NCBI GenBank assembly: GCA_027579435.1
Contig: JANBPK010001369.1
Span: 1 to 18,989, forward strand
Direction: 5' to 3'
Origin: Candolleomyces eurysporus
Lineage: Eukaryota; Basidiomycota; Agaricomycetes; Agaricales; Psathyrellaceae
DNA: 18,989 nucleotides
Positions 1 to 8,989 of this stretch are shown here, piece after piece. How positions within the stretch are numbered: position 1 is the first letter of the stretch; each line of letters starts with the position of its first letter. The position numbers and the translations under genes were made by a program. Below the pieces are notes generated by a model. The model was given only the letters and a program-made list of their open reading frames with translations, was not told the origin of the DNA and did no database searches.

Positions 1-99
1 CGTCCCAGCATATTCGTGTCTCAGGTTGCACAGCAGCATTTGACACCGCCGCGGCGGGCCGATTCCCACTCATTCAATTCTGGTTCTCCCTTGCAGGCC

Positions 100-874
100 C
101 CAGTGCTCCGTCCATCTAAGCATCTCCGACAAACTCATCCTCTCCAACCTCATCCCCTATCCGCAGGTCGTTCGGAGTGCTAATGTGATGAAGGAGGTGC
201 CTGGGGAGGCTTCGGAGTTGATTTGAGGATGGTTGGTAGAGGGGGTGCGGCCGAAGCAGGAAGGATTAGGTTTTTAAAGACAGAAGAAGCGGAAGAGGAG
301 GAAGGGATCGACTTTCTATACATACCGATTCCATATACTCCCTTTACACCCTTTCCAACTCCCTATCCTTACCCCCGCATTCTCAGATTCTCGTGGAAGA
401 TCGGTCTCAACGATATCCCCGGTTTCACTTACGCCTTTGAGTGCGCTGCCGCACCTATCATTGAGCCAAAGCAAATCAGGATTATCGAAGCTTGAAGCGA
501 CCTGTTACCCACTATTTCATTTACCAAGCACCTCGCTCTGTTCTTGGATGGCCATCGACCTTCGTCAAACGTCTAGCCATGGTTCCCAGTTGAAGCAACT
601 TGTCTGCCTCGCACCTCAGTCAAACTGCGAGCGGTGGATGCTTGAACTTTCTGATGGATGGTTACGTTTCGATGACGAGATTTTGAAGCCCTCAGCCTCA
701 GCATTGACGGAAATGCTGAAGGCCGTTCAGATTCTTCAGAAGGGGTTTCCATGCCTCAAACACCTTGAAATTCACGACACACAGTACGACTGGCTCTCTC
801 AACCGAATAGGTCTCCGGAAGATATGGGTAGGTTCCATAGAATCAAGTCATCCTCTCAAGTATACTTGAACTAG
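100..874 (+). pseudogene. Decayed F-box/LRR-like fragment
   Basis: No intact gene is visible. Plus-strand frames carry short stretches resembling the leucine-rich C-terminal half of basidiomycete F-box proteins: a piece reading LSISDKLILSNLIPYPQ near 120-170, one reading LSALPHLSLSQSKSGLSKL near 437-495, and a longer open stretch to the stop at 872-874 containing FPCLKHLEIHDTQYDW. The pieces lie in more than one frame, and the 225-300 stretch is purine-rich and not obviously coding. No F-box motif is seen, though it could lie left of the window. The assignment rests on leucine spacing and general resemblance only. A chance open frame is a real alternative. Confidence 0.3.
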
Positions 875-2930
875 GAGTTGCTCTTAAGGCTGAAGAGGGT
901 TTGAGACGGAAAAGGGTTATACCCGTCTCCGCCGGTTCTCTTGTGAAGGCACGCCCAAGGCTGACTAGATCCGGCAGGTCAGTGCATTCCAGAGGAACGT
1001 GCTCAGGCGTCTCGACTATTCGTGTGCAGAAACGGTATTTTCTCTGCCCGTGGCTTGGGTGTGTACATGTCTGAGCACTTTGATGGGTAGCGGATCATAT
1101 TAACGTTCGAGGTTGCAATTCCTGCAATCGCTCGTCTGTGCTACAAGTTGGGTACGGTCAGATATTGTCTGAGCAACATTGCTACTTCTCTGGAGAGATC
1201 TCCAATTTCCCAGTCTGCCTCCAAGTACAGCTTTTATGAGCCCCTCTGACTCCTCGCAGATCTAGAGGGCACCGTTTCTGCATTTTTGGATCAAAAGAGA
1301 GCAAAGGTATCCGGAGGTACCGTTGAGTGCGCCCATTTTGGTCTACGGTTCTCGGGCAAACAGAATGGAACCCTCGCGTTCTGAGAGCGCACATGGATTT
1401 GCTCTCTACTACGCACAAAGTCTCATGGGCCACTCCTTTATTTTGTTTTATCTGTCGGGATGACCGTGACCGCTTGATGTTTCAATACCCCGCTTTCTTT
1501 CCCGTGGCTGAGCTGTCCCGATATCCTCCTAATCCTGCTGCAAAACGCTTCTTTCATTCTAACCCCTCCTTGACCGAGTTCGCCAGCTGCTGCTCGAGCT
1601 TGATAAATCAAGTTGGCGCCTGCACGATTGAGCGCTGAGATTGGGTTCACATAGATAAGTACTACCCAACGAACCGCATAAGGGTCTACACAAGTCCGAA
1701 TCTCCTTTAACACTATTCCACGCAACTCGCCGCGTAGTTACTTGACAATCCGCGCAGCACATTGTCTCGCAGTTCTACTGAGTTTATTCACAAAACATTT
1801 ATCTCGTGAACCACTTGATTTATTCACTTACTCTCTCTGTGAAGCAGTTTAATAGGCACTTCCATGGCCGCTTGCTGAGTCGGGAGGCGCAACGTGCATA
1901 TCGAAGCCACCAGGCTCTCCTGGAGAGTTGGATGAACCAGTCAAATCAATGATACGCAAAAAACAGCACCCAGTGGGACTCACTCAAGTTCAAGTCTTGG
2001 TAAAGCGGTGGGAGGTGAGCGAGAGAGCCTACTAATTCTGCATAAATCGGACGTACCAACATTGAACAGAGGGCTACCAGAAACTGTCGCGACTTGAAGG
2101 CAAGGGCGGCGGAGGAGCCTCACTGAAGCGAGCCTGCTGAGCGTGGTGATTATGCGTCTGGGTAATTTCTGAGTGCGTTCTGGAGAGAAATCAGGGTTAT
2201 GGTAGCCTCTTGATACCATGGCCATCCACAGCACCAATATGGAGAGCACGCGGGACACAACAAGAAACTTGATGCATTTCTCGCTTCTTCCAGAGCATCA
2301 TTTATTTTTTTGATTCGTAGCAAAAGAAGAGCGATACAAAGCCTTGCGAAGCATATTCTGGGACTCTTCGAATCGGATTGAGATATTGCTGTGTTCCTCA
2401 TGGTGAGCATTCTATTCATTTACCCTTCAGCTGTTCTCCATTTGTCACTCTTACGTTGAATGCACGGATTCCTCCTTGTCCGAAGCTCATCCAGACTCAG
2501 ACTACGCTGTGGTGAGTGACTGAATGCTCGAACAGAGTTGCCGTTTCTGATCGAGTAAGTCAACGCCTCTTCGTCGGTTTCAAAATTGTGTCTCACTGCT
2601 TGCAGTTTGATACATTCGGACTCAATTCCGAGCCTGACATGCGGGGACGAAAAGCAGTGTTCATTCACTACTTCGCCGTAGTGGGTGGCGAGTATCGTAA
2701 AACATGAGCGCGTTGTGGACACCCATTGAATCATTCCGGGGATCGCAGTAGTATGTTGTTCAAGGTACTATACAACCATCACGTTCCAAGTCCGAGCGCT
2801 CGATGCGGATATACCCTGGATATTATGGCTTGTGGATGCACGCGCTCATTGATCTGGCGATGGCGGCCACGAATATTTGTGTGTACCCGCTGAAGGCGCC
2901 CAGTGCCCGCGGGTTCCCCGGCGCTTCCCC
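875..2930. other. Intergenic stretch, no supported gene
   Basis: About 2 kb in which every open frame is short (under about 105 codons), lacks recognisable motifs and overlaps rival frames on the other strand. I found no intron chain joining them, no transposon protein motifs and no RNA gene. The last part (2740-2930) is the upstream region of the gene starting at 3074. An open frame of 116 codons starting at 2803 runs across that gene's TATA box and first exon, so it is probably spurious. Confidence 0.5.
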
Positions 2931-2937
2931 TTCGAAG

Positions 2938-2944
2938 TATAAAA
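2938..2944 (+). promoter_or_regulatory. TATA box of the secreted-protein gene at 3074
   Basis: A clean TATAAAA lies 130 nt upstream of the ATG at 3074, leaving a 5' leader of roughly 100 nt if transcription starts about 30 nt downstream. The paralogous gene has a comparable TATATAAA about 92 nt upstream of its own ATG, which supports both start choices. Confidence 0.6.
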
Positions 2945-3073
2945 CGACTCGCTTAGACGAAGAGTGTTTCTGTAGAGCTGGTCTCTTTTCTACACTCCCA
3001 AACAAAGTCTTTCCGCCACTGGTTGGCATTCAATTCATTTCCTCCTCCCAATTCACACTCAACTTTGATCACC

Positions 3074-4753
3074 ATGAGCCCTGTTTCCGTATGTGTATTT
3101 CTTATTTTCCTCTTTCCGTCCTGATGCAACTTCAACGTGCTTACAACGGATGACTCGTAGATCTCACAACTCGTTCTTCTGGCCACCCTCCTCATCTCAA
3201 CCTCAATGTCGGTCACAGCCATGCCGATCGACACCGCCGAGATAGTGGAACTTGAAGAGCGACAAGGAGTTTCGTGTTATCCTATGCAGCTTGAACAGCT
3301 GAAAAAGCGTACGGACTTGATTTAACTACCTTGCTGCACCTGATTCTAATTCTCAATGCCATTAGTTCCGGCATGGAACAAGGTCGTTGAATATGCTCGG
3401 GATACATGGGGCGAAGGTGGTGGACCGACAGTTAACCCTCCCGAGGTGCGTGCTCATCTCATCTATCCTTGCTATCGCCGGGATTTCAGTGCTTGGACTG
3501 ATAATTGTTCACTTAGTACGCTGACCGTGGAGCCGACGCCTGCATGAACGAACCCAGAATCAAAATTCAATGGGCGCGTGAGTGACTATATTCCCTCAAC
3601 TGAAAGCATTGGCTTTCTGACGTCGATCTATAAAGAGCAACCAAGCTGCAGTTCCATGAAAACTCTAGGAGAAGGTACTTCCAAGGGTGCTGATGCAACG
3701 ATTTCGTTCGTTCAGAAAACGGGTTCTGAGCAATCTGGGTCCTGGACTGTCACCAGTACGTACATGTTCTACCTCTTCCTCCGCTCCAGGAGTAAACTGT
3801 CGAAAGTGGTCTGACATGCATGCTGATATTTAGAATCTTCGGAGATCACGAACTCTATTTCGTTCAATGTTGGGTTCGAGTATTCGGGTTTCTCTGCCGG
3901 GATGGAAACGTCCTTTTCGGCGACTGTGAAGAACGAGAGGTCTTCAACGTGAGTAATACCACACGGCCATGGCCACGCGCAGAGTGAGCTGACCGACATC
4001 TCCTGAGTAGATTCACCATGTCAAACAATAACATGCAGGAGACAACCGTTACTTATGAAAACAAGGACGGGAATCAATGCAGGTTGGAGGTAAGTCACCC
4101 GAGTCTCTTCCTTCCCTTGGAATCATGTCGCACTCCAGCGCTAACACCACAATGCTCTGACAACCTTGTTTTAGATCGACACACAGACGTGCAGAGCGAC
4201 GGGTAAGGGCGTCGTCCCCATTAAGGCTTCTGGATTTGTCTGGTTCTACTACCCGAGTCCCGTAAGCCGTGTCACAACCTCCCGAGCTGCCGCAAGTTGG
4301 CTAACCATCTCATAGCGAGCATCGAAGAACAACCCAGGCGGCTCAAAGCATTACCACTGTCAGTACTTTCGTACTATATTCCACACCTCGCTAACAATGA
4401 ATCCAGGGGCCGTCCAGCTCTCCAGGGTCCTCACCGAAGAAGAAAGAACTAGCCTGATTGAGTTCCAAGGTCCCATGAATACTGTTTCGAAGACCGCGCA
4501 TGCACTCAATTGTACACCGTTGGGAGCTTCCAAAGCTGTTGCCAGGACTCTCGTCAAGCCGGGTACGAATGCAACAAGGCCATCAAAGACGACTTCTGCT
4601 TCTCCAAGGGCTGGAAGCACGTCTGGGAAGACCGCGACCGAAGGTGGAAACACGGCTGGAAAGACCCCTGCCAAGTCTACTTCGACCAAGCCCAGAGCTT
4701 CTTCCAGCCCCAAACCCTCTCCCAGACCCAGGGCGCCTCAACACAAGGACTAG
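3074..4753 (+). CDS. Secreted six-cysteine protein, possible aerolysin-like pore former (twin A)
   Basis: Ten exons: 3074-3088, 3161-3308, 3366-3445, 3517-3577, 3636-3755, 3834-3948, 4011-4089, 4175-4261, 4316-4358, 4407-4753. They total 1095 nt (364 aa) with no stops. All introns are GT..AG, 48-85 nt. The 15-nt first exon opens a signal peptide with a hydrophobic core (about residues 8-18) and likely cleavage after VTA at 25. A LEERQ motif before the first cysteine may mark a propeptide. Cysteines are at 44, 90, 106, 203, 212 and 285, suggesting three disulfides. Residues 143-180 alternate polar and non-polar residues around a glycine-rich turn (ITNSISFNVGF), as in the membrane-inserting hairpin of aerolysin/ETX-MTX2 proteins. 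An aromatic SGFVWFYY strand follows. Residues 286-364 are a Ser/Thr/Pro/Lys-rich tail. The family is not one I can name. Secretion is well supported; pore formation is inference. The paralogue at 10338-11924 confirms the exon structure. Confidence 0.85.
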
Positions 4754-4863
4754 TTTACGGACTCTCAAATGTACATCTGATTTGGCAATAGGAACCAACT
4801 TATCAGTGTGAACGCAACGAGGAGCTTGAGTACCACGATTAGACTAGATAAGCCTGAAGACGT

Positions 4864-5870
4864 TTATACGACGATTGTCGGATAGACTTGTTGAGCCTTA
4901 AGAAACACCGCCACTCCTGCAAGAACGACCGTGACGAACGCCAATCCCATCAAAATACCTGACAGTTCCCTTGGCCCCAACGTGATAGTCCAATNCCCCC
5001 CAAGTCGGGCCTCCAATATGCACCCGTATACTGGAAGCAACAGGGACTGATAAAATCGTTGAAGGGTGGGGTAAACTCGTTCCAACGAGCATCTTGGTCG
5101 GACTTCTCCTTCGATGCGGGGCCCAGATAACATTTGCAAGTTGCGGGGGAAACACAACTGCATCGATCCATTTGCTATCATCGAAATCGACTTCCACCCA
5201 GCCTGGCTCCAGGAGCGCCTCTCCTCTCCATTTCATATTAGCTCCAGTGATGAACGTTTCACTCTCTTTGCTCCCATCGAAAGATATCTTGATCGCTGCC
5301 ACGAGGCCAGCAGGGTTCTGGTTGATGTACGGCGTGTCTCTAGAGTTTACACTCCTCACAGAGAAAACGACTTTCCCGTCACCGGTGCTGTTGTTAGTGC
5401 TAGACCGGATGGGAGCTGTGAACGCCAGAGAGGTCTACAAGTCGTTTTTGGGATCGGCGGGATGGACGATGGCGCCGTTGATGTAGAGGGCAAATTAGTT
5501 ATCGACCGCCATGATGATTGTGGCCTTGGATGGTGTCCTGGTTGGCACGGTGTTCATGTAGGTCCAGCGGAAGCCTCTCTGCTCTCCAGTTGGAGCGTAT
5601 AGAGCTACGTATGGACCAACCTCCGGAGTCCAGATTCATGAAGCGCGCTGGCTTGGAGTAGGGAAGTGTGTTTCCTGGTAAAGGCGTGCTCGGAAAGCGG
5701 GAAGTACGTCTCGCGAGTGAGGCTCATCGTGAACGAGGTGTCACCTAAATAGATATTTATGGGGGTTAGAAGCGAGGGTTACCAATACGAAGCTACGCAC
5801 CTCGAGGGAGAACGAGGAAGAGGAGTGAAAACCAAAGCTGACCGTGACGGCAGTAAATAATCCCGCCTTC
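4864..5870 (-). pseudogene. Broken single-pass membrane protein with galactose-binding-like domains
   Basis: The minus strand from about 5630 to 4864 reads as one protein interrupted by two in-frame stops. These are a TAA inside IIMAVDN-stop-FALYINGA and a TAG in NDL-stop-TSLAF. The first half (strands around GFRWTYMN and FALYINGAIV) and the second (GWVEVDFDDSKW followed by NVIWAP) resemble the beta-sandwich, galactose-binding-like modules of basidiomycete surface proteins. The C-terminus is a hydrophobic helix (LMGLAFVTVVLAGVAVFL) ending at a TAA at 4864-4866, so the ancestor was probably a type I surface protein. The frame shifts at the ambiguous base 4995 beside a C run, which may be a sequencing error. 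Upstream, a canonical 56-nt intron (5745-5800) would join a hydrophobic stretch (WFSLLFLVL) to DTSFTMSLTRETYF, but no initiating ATG is seen and another frame break lies near 5620-5640. Alternatives are a mis-sequenced gene or a recently inactivated one. Confidence 0.7.
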
Positions 5871-6161
5871 AGAGCCCGATACTTAGATTAATGTCGGTCC
5901 GTCCAGGCGGATGGGTCCAAGGAGGCAAAGATGGACCATATATCATTATCTTCAAGCATGGTGCGGAAAGTTTGAAGTCAATTTCATTTCAAGTAGGTTC
6001 GCCGTCAGGAGGAAGACTGAAAGTTTGGTTCTGTGTGATATCATCTGCCCGAACAAGCTTGCGCAAACACATACACAGGTTGCTTGTTTCCTGTTTGAGC
6101 TCTCTTTCGTGATGAACATACGTCCAGCTGGAGCATCTACTCCCTCTCCTTGTCTTCCATC
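5871..6161. other. Shared upstream region of two divergent broken genes
   Basis: About 290 nt separates the 5' ends of the minus-strand membrane-protein pseudogene and the plus-strand F-box pseudogene. Pyrimidine-rich sequence (6130-6160) lies just before the F-box ATG. I see no convincing TATA box or RNA gene. The 174-codon open frame that starts at 5911 overlaps the F-box coding frame and lacks motifs, so I treat it as spurious. Confidence 0.4.
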
Positions 6162-7477
6162 ATGCCTTCCTGCAAATCTCCACCTTCCTTCATCCTCCCC
6201 CAAGAGCTTATCGACCGCATCATTGACAGTGTTGAAGAAGACGATCCACTTGACCTCCAATCGTTGGGGCTCGTTAGCTCATCATGGTACCGCCGTACTA
6301 GGTACCACCTCTTTCGCAAAGTCGAGCTCAGTGATTGCGACGCTCAGGGCCGATGCATTCAGCTCGAATTCTTACTACGGAGCAACTTTGTACTGGCAAA
6401 ATGCATCGAAGTGCTCTACGTCGGAGCATAATTGAAATCGCATGAAGAGGGTGAAGATCCGTGGTTTTGGTCATGCCCCAAACTCGTCGATATAGTAGCT
6501 CTCTTGGCGTGCCTGGAGTATGTCGTCCTGGCTGACATAGACCGGGATCTGTTATCACCAACCCTCAGCGCCGTATTTTACAACCTAATGGCCTCCCCTA
6601 ACATTGGTACTCTTCACTTGGCAGCCATGGACAATATGGATCCATCGCTTTGGTGCAATTTCACCACATCAAGTCACTTACCATCGAAGATGTAGAGGTG
6701 TCGCCTCCATACTGTCCTAACCGGCTCCTGCTTTCCACTCAATCTGCCATCACCAACCCCAACAACCGATCAACCTCTTCAATCTCTTACAGTCGCAAAG
6801 TGCGGAGAATTCTTGAAGACATTTATGACATGCCTGAAAAGTCCGAGGCCACCCTCAACATCTCTCGAATCACTGAATTAACGGTCTAGGCCTATACGTT
6901 CGATGAAGACATGATGGAAGCTTGGCCAATGTTACTAAATCGTTGTGGTTTGACGATCAAAACATTCAGCGTCAAGCAGACTCTTCCGTCCCTTCCAGAC
7001 AATACCGAATCCGGGACGTATTGGATTCTTCCTGATTCCATCTTTCCCTTTGACCGCCTACCAAATCTCGAGCATATTCACCTTCACCCATCCTACTATT
7101 ACCTTTTTGTGGACAATTTCCGCAATTTCATGACACTCACTTGCGCCTTCGACCGCTTATCCCAATCAGGCACTCCGAGCAACTTGACCACCCTCAACTT
7201 CTCAATCGACTTCAACAAATGGAACGATGATATCGAGGCCGAAGAGGAAGGACTCGACGTGGAGTCGTACCTTGATGCCTTTTCCACTGGCGAAACCTGG
7301 GTTGCGCTGAGCGACATCCTGAAACGATCATCTTTCCCTAAATTGCGGGTCTTCAACGTCATTTTCGACACATTTTTCTGCGCCGATGTTCCTGTCGAGC
7401 GCAGACGGTCCGCTGTCGCCAACATTCACAGTCAAATGGATGGTTTGATGAAGAAGGGTGTGATAATTGGACCGTAG
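6162..7477 (+). pseudogene. F-box protein gene, broken by two stops and a frameshift
   Basis: The ATG at 6162 opens a typical basidiomycete F-box motif (LPQELIDRIIDSV, residues 12-24, then LQSLGLVSSSWYRRTRYHLFRKV), the Skp1-binding module of SCF ubiquitin ligases. The rest is a leucine-rich substrate-binding half. An earlier TTG at 6150 is in frame, but the ATG gives the usual N-terminus. The frame is cut by a TAA at 6429-6431, with clear coding on both sides in the same frame. It is shifted by one base near 6668-6690 (SLWCNFTT continues as IKSLTIEDVEV), then cut by a TAG at 6887-6889 before continuing in frame (AYTFDEDMMEAWPMLL) to the stop at 7475-7477. The undamaged length would be about 438 aa, normal for the family. 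No GT..AG intron that removes the stops without deleting good coding sequence was apparent. Sequence errors could account for some but probably not all of the damage. Confidence 0.8.
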
Positions 7478-7612
7478 GTACACTTTACTCAGGATGTTCT
7501 TGAAAACTCACGAAACCATGATAGGGAGGAATTCAAATGAAATCATTTCGCTATGGTCCTATTTTTCACCGTCCATTGTTTAATACAATTACATCTTTCC
7601 TATCGCAAAGAT

Positions 7613-8447
7613 CTACTTGATCAAGCCATTCTGTACCGCGCTGAGAAACCCGCTCGCCCACGCCTGGCCCATCTTCACATATCCAACCGCATTGGGGTGA
7701 ACTCCGTCCGCTAAATCAGCATTTACGATAGCTGCCATGCTCACCCAAACGACACTCTGCCCCGCGCTAGCCTTTTCTAAAACTAGTCCTTGCAGAGCGG
7801 CGTTGAATCGATCTACCGCTCCCTGTCGGTTGAAGAATGGTAGCGGGGTCAAGCTGCCGACGAGAATGGTGGTGTTCGGCGAAGTTAAAGCAATCTTGTC
7901 AACGAGCTGGATGAGCCGGTTGGGTGCGTTGGCGAGATCACGGTTGAGAGCCACATCGTTAGTCCCTGCCAGAAGGGTAACGACCTGTTCCAAATTGAAA
8001 TGGGGTTAAAGTATTCAGAATGAATGCCCGATCGAAGAGCCTGTAGGGACAATGGCTTACCTGGGGTCTCTGAAGTAAAATGCCATCTGCAAACGCAGAT
8101 ACTTGGTCGATGGTGGCACCAGAATGACCTTCATTGTCGTTATCTGTCATGATGCCGCTCCTCACCGAACCGATGTAGTCGATGTCAACACCATCGTCTG
8201 CGAGACGGGTTTGTAGGAACTGCCTGTATGAATTGAGGTCGTTGCTGCCTATTCCGAAAGTGATGCTATCGCCCAGCGGAAGCACGGTGATGGTCTGTGT
8301 GCTACTTGTGTTGGAAGGAGAAGACGTAGTGTTGAGTGTGGATTGAGTTGAAGATGGGCCTGAGGTTAAAACTGTGATGACCGATATTGGGACTGCCCAT
8401 GCCAGATGGGAGACGAATGGAAGAACGCAGAGAAGGAATGGTCTCAT
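7613..8447 (-). CDS. Secreted SGNH/GDSL esterase, carbohydrate-esterase family 3-like
   Basis: Two exons, 8447-8061 and 7984-7613, with a 76-nt GTAAGC..CAG intron, give 252 aa. Residues 1-18 are a signal peptide (hydrophobic LLCVLPFVSHLAWA). Residues 29-52 are a Ser/Thr-rich, probably O-glycosylated linker. The SGNH blocks are present: nucleophile Ser61 in LPLGDSITFG, a candidate oxyanion glycine in the DNDNEGHSG stretch (101-110), Asn138 in AGTND, and Asp222/His225 in DGVHPN. In the family Ser, Asp and His form the triad, while Gly and Asn help form the oxyanion hole. The DNDNEGHSG segment and overall size resemble CE3 acetyl-xylan esterases, which remove acetyl groups from plant-wall xylan. 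That substrate is inference. All catalytic blocks are intact and the exon joint is exactly in phase, so the gene looks functional. Confidence 0.9.
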
Positions 8448-8497
8448 TGAGGGGTATCTGAAACGGGAGACGAGTTACGATATTGTTACGATTTTAT

Positions 8498-8504
8498 GTT
8501 TATA
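8498..8504 (-). promoter_or_regulatory. TATA box of the SGNH esterase gene
   Basis: On the minus strand TATAAAC lies 51-57 nt upstream of the ATG at 8447. This fits a short 5' leader of about 25 nt. Confidence 0.5.
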
Positions 8505-8989
8505 GTCGACGTCGAAGTCTAGGCAGACGATCCAGAAGTAAAGGCTGCCATGACACAACCTTCCATGAAGGAAGCACCCGCAAAATTTTAGTAAAAGTGC
8601 TTCGAGACGGAGTGGGAACATCGAACTGTTCGATTGGACGCTACGCATCTTGCTGGCACCCTAGTCTACATTTCGAATGCCAAAAATGGACATTGAGACC
8701 CGTGGACGTGTGTATCCGTGAAGTTGGAAATGTTCCAGTGGAAAAGATGAAAGAAACCGGACCCAGTGGTGTTGCTCGCCAATGCCCCCGTATGCCATTG
8801 TCGTCCGACTTGAGAATCGATCCGCAGTCGTGCCTAAGGGTCAAGAGGGCGGAAGAGCGAATCGTCGAACGATTGTACCCTCCAGCTACCTCCTTGCAGC
8901 GGCTCTGAGTAAAGTCAAGGTCCTTCAACTCCAGGACTTTTATCATTCACATCTGCACTGTTATAATTCCGACAGCGTATGTACACGAT
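8505..8989. other. Intergenic region between esterase promoter and BTB 3' end
   Basis: About 485 nt between two minus-strand genes, holding the distal esterase promoter and the BTB 3' untranslated region. A 141-codon plus-strand open frame (8483-8908) begins inside the esterase TATA region, lacks any motif and has an opposite-strand rival. I do not support it as a gene. No RNA gene was seen. Confidence 0.45.

Noticed and set aside
4360..4811. Several overlapping open frames on both strands over the last exon of twin A
   Set aside because: They are shadows of the low-complexity tail. Only the frame continuing exon 9 matches the paralogue.
5911..6435. 174-codon plus-strand open frame, the longest continuous frame near the F-box gene
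   Set aside because: It overlaps the clear F-box frame out of phase and has no domain. The F-box reading explains the sequence.
8483..8908. 141-codon plus-strand open frame between esterase and BTB gene
   Set aside because: No motif, it begins in the esterase promoter, it has an equally long rival on the other strand, and its composition is not protein-like.
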